From NCBI GenBank assembly GCA_025558095.1, contig JAIVFI010000035.1:186001-250000 (forward strand): a stretch of 64,000 nucleotides of DNA, written 5' to 3'. Below the pieces are notes generated by a model. That model saw only the letters and a program-made list of their open reading frames with translations. It was not told the DNA's origin and did not search any database. Positions 47,486 through 57,512 of this stretch are shown here, in pieces; the stretch's first letter is position 1, and each line of letters opens with the position of its first letter. The stretch comes from Hyaloraphidium curvatum (lineage: Eukaryota > Monoblepharomycota > Hyaloraphidiomycetes > Hyaloraphidiales > Hyaloraphidiaceae). The position numbers and the translations under genes were made by a program.

Positions 47486-50071
47486 TTACCGGCGCCTGTA
47501 GTTGCGAGAGAACATCAAGCCCGCCAAGGTCATCAATGCGTAGAACGTGAAGAGGGCAACGTTCTGGTTAAGGTAAAGAAGGGAGAAATCAGCTCCGGCC
47601 GACCCCGCGGCGACAACGACACCAACCACTCCATAGGCGACGTTCGTCGTTGCCGGGTTGCTGGGCGTGAGGCCCGCAGTGTTGTTGAGGAACTCGCGAA
47701 TCTGCCCGGTCGGGCAGTAAAAGGCTGGGGAGAAAGCCGTGGGGTTCGCAAGGCTCTGGGAGAAGACGGCCGAGGCGTTCGAGCGGACCGAGCCACCGCC
47801 CAGGGCCTGTGTGAAGACCGCGGGGTTCGTGAAGTTGGCCCCTGCCCTACTCAGCGGGGCGATGGCGTTGGCGATCGCGAGCGCGTTGGCCTGGCCGGCA
47901 GCGATGGTTTCCGGGGTGATGCCCGGAATTCGGTTCAAGAGCAGGCTGGCCGTCATGCCCTGGACACCTTGCCAGAAAGTCGAGACGCCGACGGCGTTGG
48001 AGGGGTCTGCGACGAAGGTAGCGTTCATGGCTTGGATGAAGCCGCCCGAGACGGGCACGGTGAAGACGGTCGAACCCGTAGTCGGGCACTCGATATACTG
48101 GTCCTTCATCACGTTCCAGATCTGCGGGCAAAAGAAGTAAGCAATGACGAAGCCCCGCAAAAGAAGTAAGCAATGACGAAGCCACTCGGCTAGTGCCTTC
48201 GATACTCACCACGAACTGCGAGCACCATCGCCAATGGTTGATGTCGGCGATCCAGCGGAGGCCGTTGGACACGTCGGCCAGGGGGGCCTGGGCCCCAGAG
48301 AAGGCGTAGAACACGAGCCCGGACGCCCAGAGGGCGGTGAAGGCCTGCACGAGGGTCTTGCTCCAGCTGGACCATGCCTGCACGACGGCGACGGCGAGGA
48401 AGGCTTGCAGGAGGAGCATGGGGTAGATGGCACCAAAGGCGCTGGTGGGCAGGCCGGCCATGAAGTAGATAATGATCACTGGATGTGCGATCGATGAGGA
48501 TGTAAAGTTCGAAGCGTGCCTTGCCAACTCACCCTGCAAGGTGTTGATGACGAGAGTGAACATGCCCTCGATCAGCAGATAGGTGATCCAGTACGGCGGG
48601 GTCGAGTAGAACGCCGTGTCGAGCTCCTGGAGGTAGAGTTCGCGATCCTCGAGGAACTGAGGCACCGCAGCGCCGGAGACGAAGATGGCGAGGAAACCGA
48701 ACGAGGTGCAGACCGACAGCGTGTTGCGGAGACCCGAGATGTCGTTGGTCAGCTGCAAGTACGGTGTCAGAGCCGGCACGTAGCATCAATCATGGCCATC
48801 CATACCTTGTAGAAGAGGCCGCCGAAGAGCAGCGCCAGAATGAGGAACATGATGGATCGGCCCCACGAGGTCGAAGGGTTGCGCCAATAGCGCAACAGGC
48901 ACCGGGCTCCGACAAGCTTGATCTGATCCCACCAGGGACGCTCGACAATGTGCTCCGAGTACCGCACCGGGGAGTAGCTCTGAGCCTTGAGCCGCTCGAC
49001 CTCGGCGACGTTGGCACTGTTGAGCGGCGACTTGTCGTAGTACTCGGCGGCGGCCATCGCGTTGGCCTGGACAACGTCCACTAGACGGAAAATGAGCATG
49101 GGAACCGGGTGAGCAGGGAGGTTTGTTCTCACGGTAGTGCTCAATCGGGTTCTGGAGCTTAGGCGTGGGGTAGCCCATCGTGGAGAAATACGACTCGATG
49201 GCGGCGACGGGGCCAAAGTAGCAGGTCCGGCCCTCGGCGAGGATGAGCGCGTTGTCGAACAGCTTGAAGACGGCTTCCGAAGGCTGGTGGATGACGATGA
49301 TCACGCAGACGTTCTCCGACTTGACGTACTTGAGCACGAGCTCCATGGTGAAGCGCGCGCCAAAGTCGTCGAGGCCGCTGCATGCCAATGTCAGCTCTTG
49401 GTCTAGTCGGGCACCACGATGAGCGATCAACCCACGAAGTCGGCTCGTCGAGGAAAAGCATCCTCGGGCGGGCGATCATCTCGGTGCCGACCTCGGTGCG
49501 CTTCTTCTCGCCAGACGAGACGCCGCGGATGAGCTCGTCGCCCACGGGCGTGTTCTGGGCGTTGGTGAGCTTGAGGCCGGCGATGACCTCGTCGACGCGG
49601 GCGATGCGCTCCTCCTTGGTCGAGTTGCGGGGCATGCGGCACTCGGCGGCAAACATGAGGGTCTCGCGGACCGTCATCGTGGGGATGTGCGCCATCATGG
49701 TGGTGATCTGCCCGAGCCGCTTCTTGAAGAAGGCGTCCGGCTTCTGGCCGTTGACGAGCACTTCGCCGGTGATTTGGCCCAGCGACTTGCGCTGCGACAG
49801 GATGTCCACGAGCGTGGTCTTGCCGGCGCCGCTGGCCCCGAGGATGGCCAGGGATTCGCCCGGGCGGGCGAAGCCGGTCGCGTCCACGAGGCTGTGGACG
49901 ACCTTCTGCTCGCCCATGCCGAGGAAACCCTGGGAACCGCGGGCGAGGACGAGCGTGAGACAAGCCGGAACATCCCCGGGAACGTGTCGAAAGCGCTCTC
50001 ACCCCCGACTTGAGGCGGCAGTTGACCTTCTCCCATGTCAGGGTGTAGCCTACCGGGGGTTCGGTGGCCAT
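47486..50071 (-). CDS. ABCG-family half-transporter (first of a divergent pair)
   Basis: Seven exons: 50071-50003, 49929-49436, 49377-49133, 49080-48806, 48752-48533, 48478-48210, 48121-47486; introns 52-88 nt; 735 aa. The ATPase domain comes first: Walker A GASGAGKTT, signature VSSGEKKR, Walker B MLFLDEPTSGLD and the H-loop IIVIHQPS. The transmembrane domain follows with about six helices and a large extracellular segment of roughly 150 residues between the last two, carrying several N-glycosylation sequons (NAT, NFT, NAS, NNT). Family members export lipids, sterols or xenobiotics as dimers. Intron 6 contains a 29-bp-period tandem duplication. Starts 311 bp from a second ABCG gene in the opposite direction. 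Confidence 0.92.
48128..48183. repeat. 27-bp direct duplication inside an intron
   Basis: Two identical 27-bp copies, 48128-48154 and 48157-48183, separated by CC (period 29). They lie inside intron 6 of the ABCG gene, covering its pyrimidine tract and branch region. Without one unit the intron would be 59 nt, the usual size here, instead of 88. Confidence 0.95.
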
Positions 50072-50382
50072 GGTGACGTACGAGGACTAGCACGGCGAGA
50101 GGTGCGGGGATTGTACGAGATTGGCGAGACTCGGAGAACCTCTGTCCCGACTCCAGACACCTTCACAACGGCAGCCCAGCCCAATGTGTGGCGATGGCCG
50201 TACTCGCTCAGGGAATTCCTACCCCCCCGGGTCGGAATGTCTCCCCCCCCCCACAGCCACATGGCTTTGCGCATCGGAGTTCGGGAACCCCCTCCAGTTC
50301 ATCCGGTTCCGGTCACAGCCGCATAGTGTGGGTGCACTTGCGACTACTCTCGTGACGTGCGCAACGAGGAGCGCGCCTCGCT
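50072..50382. promoter_or_regulatory. Shared promoter region of two divergent ABCG genes
   Basis: 311 bp between opposed starts. It contains two cytosine runs (near 50221 and 50244) on the plus strand. Head-to-head arrangement of related transporters suggests co-regulation. No specific motif was recognised. Confidence 0.4.
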
Positions 50383-53318
50383 ATGTCGCAGGTGGGTGCC
50401 TTCCTCGTCGTTCGCCGGGGGCGGGACCGCTGACGCGCGTCATCTCTCCGCACGTGCTTGCCGAACGCTGGGCGACACCCAGACGGAAATCGCGCTGCCC
50501 TCCGCGAACGTCGCGATGGAGGCCGTGCCGAGCGAGGCGAAAATTGCTTCGGCGGAGGCGTCGATCGAGTTGCCCAAGGCCAGCGACAAGATTGCGCGGC
50601 TGTCCAGCTGGGCCGTCACGGACCCGAACCAGTTGAACCCCGCTTTCTTCTCGTTCAAGGACATTTCTTGCGTCCTGAAGGTCGACCGGAAGCCGAAGGT
50701 CCTCCTGGACCTGGTCTCGGGCTACTGCAAGGTGGGACTCCCCAACACGCGTCCGGAACCACCGCTCACAACTTCCTACCTTCCCCTGCCCCCTTCTATC
50801 GCCTCTAGCCGGGCGAATCGCTTGCCATTATGGGTCCCTCGGGCGCTGGCAAGTCGACTTTGCTCGACATTCTTGCCTTCCGGAAGACCACCGGCAAATG
50901 GACTCAGGACGTCAGGCTCAACGGCGCTCCGCTCACCAAGCGCAGCTTCGTCCAGCAATCGGGCTACGTGACCTCGGACGACCTGCTCACCCCCGAGCTG
51001 ACCGCGATCGAGATGCTCCGTTTCGGTGCCGCCCTCCGCCTGCCCAAGGACTACTCCGAGGCCCAGCGGGAGGCGAGGATCAGGGACGTGCTAGAGGTCA
51101 TGCGGCTGACCTACTGCGAGAACCGGAGGATCGGATCTGCGCTCCAGCGCGGCCTGTCGACCGGCGAGCGGAAACGCCTCAACGTCGCCATGGAGCTTTT
51201 GCCCGTCGTCTCGGTGCTCTTCCTCGACGAGCCCACGACCGGCCTCGACTCCAACACCGGCCGCGAGATCATCGCCAACGTCATTGAAGTCACCCGCCTG
51301 CGCAAGCTCGCCTGCGTTGCGACGATCCACCAGCCCTCGTACACCATCCTCTCGCAGTTCGACTATCTCCTGCTGCTGGCTCAGGGCAAGTCGTGCTACT
51401 ACGGACGCGTGGCGGACGCCATCCTCTACTTCGAGTCGCTCGGCATCACCGTCGCCGGCAACCCCGGTAAGCCCGTCTCGAATCTCAAGCGTCAACATCG
51501 CTCACCGATCTCCCTTGCAGCCGAGATCTACGCGGATGCCATGGCGGCGCAGCCCGACCGGCTAATCGAGGCCTGGGAAGCCTCGGACGAGAAGAACATC
51601 CTGTCCAAGAAGGTCGAGGCCATTCACTCGGGCCAAGGATCCATCAACGAAGTGGTCGCCAGGGTCGAGGAGCCCAGCTTCGCTGATCGGCTTGGCTTCT
51701 ACCAGGTGATTCCTCGCGCTCTCTCGTCCGTCATGCACCAAAGCTAATGCTGCCCACCAAAACAGAACGCACCACTCTACATTCAGTTCTGGCAGCTCCT
51801 CAAGCGGCAGATGCTCGTGTACTTCCGCAACCCGGTCATGTCGCTCTCACGGTTGATCGCCGCGGTCGTCGTCGGTCTTTTCTTCGGCGGCGCTTTCTGG
51901 CAGCTCCCGCGCACCATCGGTGGCTACGCCAACAAGGCCACCGAGGGCTTCGCCGTCAAGCTCATGGTACCCGGTTTCGGGTCGGCCGCCATCGCCTACT
52001 GGCTCGAGAAGCGCAAGCAGTACTACCACGAGGAGTCCGCAGGCTACTACCACCGTTTCGCCCACATCGTGGTCATGTTCTTTGTCGAATGGCTCTTCAT
52101 CTCGGCGATCATGGTTCGTGGCCGTGCGGTGATTCCATGGACGTTTCTGACACCACCTCGGCATGCAGTCGGTTGCGATCGGGATTATGCTCCCGATGTC
52201 TGGATGGCTCAGTTCCAACATCGGGCGCTACATCGGCTACATGATCTGCGAAGCCTTCGCCTCGACGGCCATCAACATGCTCTGCGCGTACGCCGCGGCG
52301 TCGATCCCCTACGCCAACTCGCTCTTCACGTAAGCTTGCTTCCTTTGCGCTCATCTCGGCGATTCTGACATCGTCGCAGGCTGCACTACTATTACTCTAT
52401 CCTCCTGGGCGCCTGGTACATCACCGACCAGTTCCTCTTCTTCCGCCACCCCAGCGTCAAGGCCTTCTGGCAGTGGTTCTCGTACACCCGCCTTTGGTTC
52501 GTCACCTCGATCCGCGACGAGTTTAGCGGCCAGCCGTGCACCTGCAATGCCGACGAGGCCTTCTCCTTCGACCTGACGGGCATCAACGTCCGCTCCGTCG
52601 GCGGCGCCGCCAAGAACTACACCCTGCAGGCGGGCGCCAACAGCCCCTCGATCGTCGGCGCCCTCAACTCGTTCGGTCTCTGGTCCGACGCCCCCGCGGC
52701 CGTCAACAGCTCCATCAACCAGTTCTGGCAGACTGCCCTCGGCGTGCAGACGCTCGAGGGTGCCTTGCTGATCGCCCGCGGCGCCAACAACCCGCCGAGC
52801 GTGATCAACAACCTGCAGACGATCGCCACCGTCGCCCGCGGCCTGTACGCCCAGGCTGCCGGCATCCCGCCCACGGACGCGGCCGCCGTCAACCGGAGCA
52901 TCGAGCTCTCGGCCGCCGCGGCCTCGATGATGGGCTACGCCAACTTCCTCGCGGCCAACCCCATCCCCAACAGCCCGCCGACGTGCTTCTACCCCAACGG
53001 TGACGCTGTGCTGCAGAATTACGTCGCATTCGACTGGTTCATCCTCGGGCCCGGCGGGGCGACCGACATCATCGGGTTCGGCATCGACCACTTCCGGACG
53101 ACATCCACCGGGTGCGTCACTCCGCAGCGCTGCTCATGCGCCCGATCTGATTGCTTTTGCTCTCTGTAGGTTCTACATGGGCGTCGCCTTCATCACCGGC
53201 GCTGGCTGGTTCCTGCTGGCGTACTTGTCACTCTGGCTCTGCAACTTCCGGTTGGTTTTTCGGCCGCCATCCTATCTGCGAGACCGTTCATCTCCCCCAT
53301 CCGCACAGGCAAAAGTAA
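50383..53318 (+). CDS. ABCG-family half-transporter (second of a divergent pair)
   Basis: Nine exons: 50383-50391 (ATGTCGCAG), 50483-50731, 50809-51466, 51521-51705, 51766-52113, 52169-52329, 52380-53111, 53170-53250, 53309-53318; introns 50-91 nt; 810 aa. The 9-nt first exon is the least certain part; an internal ATG at 50516 is the alternative. ATPase motifs: Walker A GPSGAGKST, signature LSTGERKR, Walker B VLFLDEPTTGLD and the H-loop VATIHQPS. The transmembrane part includes a very large extracellular loop (about 180 residues) before the last helix, with Cys and NYT/NSS/NRS sequons. Stops at CNFRQK after a 10-nt last exon. Substrate unknown; sterol, lipid or drug export is typical. Confidence 0.92.
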
Positions 53319-53694
53319 ACGGCTGCCGAAGCTGCCTGCTCGTAGGAGATTGCCGTGTACATGGATTAGTGAATGTGATTCGCATTCCGGTCGAACTCTT
53401 GCAGTCCATCCGCCAACAATCACAAATGTACGTCCTCTTCGTGTTTTCCCGCGTGGATTGGCGCCCACGTCGGGTTGAGAGCGGCCCGGGAGGGGGTGGT
53501 CGGCTCGGACTCCAGCCACCTCAAACAACTGGTCCCCAACGGCACCTCGTCCCGCGGCTCCAGTCGGACACGGCGTGGCCTGCGGCTGCTGCAGCGCGCT
53601 CCTTTTGCGGCGGGCCACCCGATCTCCGGCGTGTTTGAGCGGCGGAGGGCGTCCCGCACCGGCGCCGCGCACCTGTCAACTGTCAACCGCCGCC

Positions 53695-54924
53695 ATGGAT
53701 TTCGACGGCGACGGCGACGGCGGCGACTTCGACGGCGGGCGCGGGCGGCGCGCGCCTTCGCCGGGCACGGCCGAGCGGCGCAAGCTGCACCACTCGGCGA
53801 TGGAGAAGGAGTACCGCAAAATCGTCAACGGCTGCCTCGACGAGCTGCGCGGCCTCGTGCCCGGCTGCCAGCCCGGCGAGGACGGCCGCCCCGCGAACAA
53901 GGCAGAGGTGCTGCAGCGCACCGTGGCGTACATAAAGCACGTGCAGGCCGGCGGGGTGCCCGACGCGGACGAGGCGCCGCCCACGCCGGTGCTGCAGCGC
54001 AAGCGCAAGCCGAAGCTCAAGCACGCCGCAAGGAAGGCGTCGGCGACGGACTCGGACGCCTCGCCCTGGGCCAGTCAGGCGTCGATATCGCCGCTCGAAG
54101 CAGCGGCCGGCCAGCAGGCTCAGGCCCACGGCCAGCTGTCGCCCGCCGCCGCGAGGCTCTCGCGCTCGCCGTCGCAGCTGCGCATCCAGGCGGTGCCAGT
54201 GAGCCCGATGGCCCGCTACGCGTCTCCGCAGCCGGTGGCCGCGGCGCATGACGTCAAGTACTCGATGGAGCTGCTCCCCAGCCTCTCGGTGCCCGGCGTG
54301 GCCACATTGCCGATCGGCCTGCCGGCATCGCTGCCCATGCACCTATTCGACCCGACCACGGGCCAGGTGCTGGTCGTCGAGTACTCCCCCAGCACGCCCC
54401 GCACCGCCGTGCACCCGGCCACGGACCACGCCGTCGACCTCCTCACGCAGTTCGCGCGGGCCGACGCCCAGGGTACCGCGCAGCTGGCCGACATCGTGCA
54501 GAACAATGCGCTGCTCTCGCCCGGCCGGACCTTCCGCTCCTCCGTCTCCGAGGCCGACCTCACGACGACGCTCATGATGACGCAGCAGGGCGGGATGCCC
54601 GAACCGAGGCCGGCAAAACGGCGCAGGCCCGCGCCGTCGCCGTCCATGGGTGTGCCGCCGCAGAACTTTTTGCGCCAGTCGATCTCGGTGCCCAACGACC
54701 TGGGGGCGCAGATGGACGGCCGCGGGTTCGTTGCGCCAGCGGGGACCCAGCAGGCGCGCAGGCACGTCCCCGGTGCGGCGTCGCACTACGACTATGGCGC
54801 GTACCACCAGGAGCAGGGCGAGCTGCAGCAGATCGCGATGGAGGGGGACGAGTTCTTCCACATGGAGCACAGCGAGAACGAGCACCCGAGCGGCGGCGGG
54901 AGCTATTATGGCGGGGACCAGTGA
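53695..54924 (+). CDS. Basic helix-loop-helix transcription factor
   Basis: Intronless, 409 aa. The bHLH domain lies at about residues 27-85: basic region and helix 1 as RRKLHHSAMEKEYRKIVNGC, then a loop and helix 2 as NKAEVLQRTVAYIKHVQ. The basic region has the H-x-x-x-E arrangement (H-S-A-M-E), which usually indicates E-box binding. A lysine/arginine stretch (RKRKPKLKHAARK) follows and could be the nuclear signal. The remaining 300 residues are Ser/Pro/Ala/Gln-rich and probably an activation or regulatory region. Start at 53695 sits in an ACCGCCGCCATGG context. Target genes are unknown. Confidence 0.85.
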   Translation: MDFDGDGDGGDFDGGRGRRAPSPGTAERRKLHHSAMEKEYRKIVNGCLDELRGLVPGCQPGEDGRPANKAEVLQRTVAYIKHVQAGGVPDADEAPPTPVLQRKRKPKLKHAARKASATDSDASPWASQASISPLEAAAGQQAQAHGQLSPAAARLSRSPSQLRIQAVPVSPMARYASPQPVAAAHDVKYSMELLPSLSVPGVATLPIGLPASLPMHLFDPTTGQVLVVEYSPSTPRTAVHPATDHAVDLLTQFARADAQGTAQLADIVQNNALLSPGRTFRSSVSEADLTTTLMMTQQGGMPEPRPAKRRRPAPSPSMGVPPQNFLRQSISVPNDLGAQMDGRGFVAPAGTQQARRHVPGAASHYDYGAYHQEQGELQQIAMEGDEFFHMEHSENEHPSGGGSYYGGDQ

Positions 54925-55056
54925 AGGAAAAAGGGGAGCGAGTTGAGGGCAGTCTGCCCGCTGCCGTTATTCGTTGCGAGATACCATGGCACCAGGGCCC
55001 AGCATACCATGTATGTCAGTTCGAGTCTTGACACAGTGAACCCCGACTCCTCGCTG

Positions 55057-57336
55057 CTACGATATCGTCCCTGAGCCCATCCGCAGCTCCGCAGGCCCCG
55101 CTGCCGAAGAGTCCAGCATCGCCAGCACCTCGTCCGGCACGATCGGCACCCTCGCGATGCTCTTGCCCGCGCTCCCCGACCACCCCCCGTCCGTCCTCGC
55201 CAGCGCGGGCATCTTGAACGGCAGGTAGAACTCCGGGTCGAACCTGTCCCGCAGGGGATCCTCCTCCTCCATCCCCCCGCCCCTTCCCCCCCGGCTCCCG
55301 CGCTGGAGTTCCAGCGCCGCGCAGCAGTGCTCCACGTACTGCTCCACCTCGTCCGCCACCCGCGGCTCCCCCGCCTCGTAGCGGTACTGCGCCATCGCCC
55401 TGCGCACCTGCGGCATCGTCAGCCCGCCCTGCTGCGCCGGCGCCGCGGGGCTGAGCACCCCGCCGCCGGGGGACATGGGGTCCACGAAGGTGCCCTGCAC
55501 TTCGAGGAACGAGTCCAGGTCCGAGAGGGTGGACATGGCCTGGAGGAGCTGCAGGAGGCGCTGGCACGGCTGCAGCAGGCGGAGGAGGCCGAGCTTGCGC
55601 TCGGGGAGGGCGCCGGCGTTGCCGCGCACCCATTCCTCCAGAGCCGAGAGGTTCAGACCGGCCTGGACGGCGCGGTGCCGGGTGCAGTAGTCGGGCGTGT
55701 CGACGACGAGGTTGAAGGTCCAAGCCGAGAGGAAGTAGAAAATCTGACGGAAGACGAGGTGCACCGTGGTCCGGTGGACCTTTTGCAGGCGGAGCACGAA
55801 GAGGATCGAGTTGAGGATGGAGATGACCATGGCCGGCGACGGCTGCGGAAAGGCGCGGCCCTCGGCGGCCTCGAGGGCCGCGATCACCCCGCGCGGGGGC
55901 TCGCGCGGCTTGATGGCCATGCGGCGGGCAAGATTCCCGCGGCGGCCGTCGTACTGCGGGCGTTCGAGGGGGATGGCCTCGTGCTGCAGGATGCACTCTT
56001 CCAGGACGAGGGCCAGGCGGCGCTGCGCGTTGCGCACCACCATGAGGTAAATGTCCCCGCACAGCTCGGCGAAGCGCGCCTGGAAGGTGGCCGTAGCCAC
56101 GGAGAGCTCCAGGTCGCGCTTGAGGTAGTAGACCAGCTGGGTAATCTGGGCCAGCCAGTGGCACAGGTGGTTCAGGTCGTCCCGGTGCTCGTTCAACGCC
56201 AGGCAGATCTTCTGGCCCGCCGCGTCGAGCAGCGCGTCAAGGAGGTCGCCGCCGTGGTAGTAGTGCGCGTAGCGGGCGGCCAGGTACAGCACGTTGGCGG
56301 GTATCGGGACGGCGTCTTCGGGCCTGTCGGTCCCGGCGCCGGCGCCGCGGCGCACCCGAAAGGGCATTATTCTCCGAACGAGCACGTCCATGATGTGCGG
56401 GATATCCTTGGGCGAAAAGACAAACATCTGGTCCGGCAGGCACTTGGTGAAGTCAAAGGCTGGCGACCCGTTGACCGTCATGGCCGTTATCGAGGAAACG
56501 ACGGTGCCCTCGTCGTCGGAAAACTCCAGTTTGTCCATTCCCGTGCTATCGTCCATCGAGCCGTCGCCAATGTGCCCTCGCGGCGTCTCGGGCTCGTCCG
56601 CAGCGCCCTCCAGCAGATCGCGAAGCTCCGGGTCGTCGCCGGCAAAGTCGCGCACCGTCCGCCCCCGCGCCGTCTGCTTCGCCGCCGACGCGTTGAAACG
56701 CAGCAGCACGCGGCACACGGACGCGTGCCGGTTGTTCGCGGCCCAGATGAGCGGCGTCCAGCCGTCCGCGTCGGGGACGTCGGGGTCGGCGCCGTGCAGC
56801 AGCAGCTCCTGCGCGGCGCCCGTGTGGCCGTAACACGCCGCGAGCACCAGCGGGGTGACGCCGTCGGCATCCGGCATGTTCGGGTCGGGTCGCGGGGCGG
56901 CCTCGAGCAGGTTGCGGATGCGCACGGCGTCGCCATCCGAGGCGGCGCGGGTCAGGGCCCGCTGGAGCTGCGCGGGCTGCAGCCACTCGGGCACGGCGTC
57001 GTCGTCGAGGATCAGGCCGTCGATGGCGCCCGAGGCGTGCACCATCATGGGCGACGAGGGTTCATCGAGTCTCGACAGGGAAAGTTTCGCAAGGTACGCT
57101 GCGACGGGGTTCGAGTGGGGCGTCGAGGGCGTCGACGGCGTGGCGGGAGGCGTTTCTCCCCCGCTGTCCAGCGCGCTGAGCGAAGCAGGCTTTCTGGCAG
57201 ACGCCGCCGACAGCAGCGGGGAGCCCGCAGGAGAGGGTGACTGGCCGCCGAGCTGCGTCGCCGAGGAACCCCGCCCGACTGTGCCGTTGAGCCGCCCCCT
57301 CGGGTCCTCCATATGAGACCGGAATGTCACGCTCAT
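55057..57336 (-). CDS. Ankyrin-repeat protein with Dilute (DIL) domain
   Basis: Intronless, 759 aa. After a Ser/Pro-rich N-terminus, about residues 125-235 hold ankyrin repeats (GVTPLVLAACYGHTGAAQEL and GWTPLIWAANNRHASVCRVL). The region 380-620 matches the DIL domain of myosin V tails: HLCHWLAQITQLVYYLKRDL, ILQHEAIP, QIFYFLSAWTFNLVVD and LNLSALEEWV. Fungal ankyrin-DIL proteins are known as conserved but poorly studied cytoplasmic proteins; a role in vesicle or cargo handling is inferred from DIL. The C-terminus is low-complexity. Start at 57336; the second Met (residue 9) is an alternative. 176 bp separate it from the divergent FkbM gene. Confidence 0.82.
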   Translation of the reverse strand: MSVTFRSHMEDPRGRLNGTVGRGSSATQLGGQSPSPAGSPLLSAASARKPASLSALDSGGETPPATPSTPSTPHSNPVAAYLAKLSLSRLDEPSSPMMVHASGAIDGLILDDDAVPEWLQPAQLQRALTRAASDGDAVRIRNLLEAAPRPDPNMPDADGVTPLVLAACYGHTGAAQELLLHGADPDVPDADGWTPLIWAANNRHASVCRVLLRFNASAAKQTARGRTVRDFAGDDPELRDLLEGAADEPETPRGHIGDGSMDDSTGMDKLEFSDDEGTVVSSITAMTVNGSPAFDFTKCLPDQMFVFSPKDIPHIMDVLVRRIMPFRVRRGAGAGTDRPEDAVPIPANVLYLAARYAHYYHGGDLLDALLDAAGQKICLALNEHRDDLNHLCHWLAQITQLVYYLKRDLELSVATATFQARFAELCGDIYLMVVRNAQRRLALVLEECILQHEAIPLERPQYDGRRGNLARRMAIKPREPPRGVIAALEAAEGRAFPQPSPAMVISILNSILFVLRLQKVHRTTVHLVFRQIFYFLSAWTFNLVVDTPDYCTRHRAVQAGLNLSALEEWVRGNAGALPERKLGLLRLLQPCQRLLQLLQAMSTLSDLDSFLEVQGTFVDPMSPGGGVLSPAAPAQQGGLTMPQVRRAMAQYRYEAGEPRVADEVEQYVEHCCAALELQRGSRGGRGGGMEEEDPLRDRFDPEFYLPFKMPALARTDGGWSGSAGKSIARVPIVPDEVLAMLDSSAAGPAELRMGSGTIS

Positions 57337-57512
57337 CGCGGCGAGAGGCCTTTCCTAACCCCGCCAAACGGGAGGAATGCCAGATCGCGGGGACCCGCAA
57401 CTGCGCTGAGCCCGCGTGACAAGGGATTCGAACAGCTCTCCAAGGACAGCTTCGTCGAGGTAGGCGCGCTGCAGCTTGCGCGTAGCGCCGCCGGGACCTG
57501 AGCGGAGCAACG

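Noticed and set aside
55327-57240. Long plus-strand frame opposite the ankyrin-DIL gene
   Set aside because: Low-complexity Arg/Val/Gly sequence antisense to a clear ankyrin and DIL protein.
57415-57450. ATTCGAAC string resembling a tRNA B box
   Set aside because: No matching A box or cloverleaf stems could be drawn around it.
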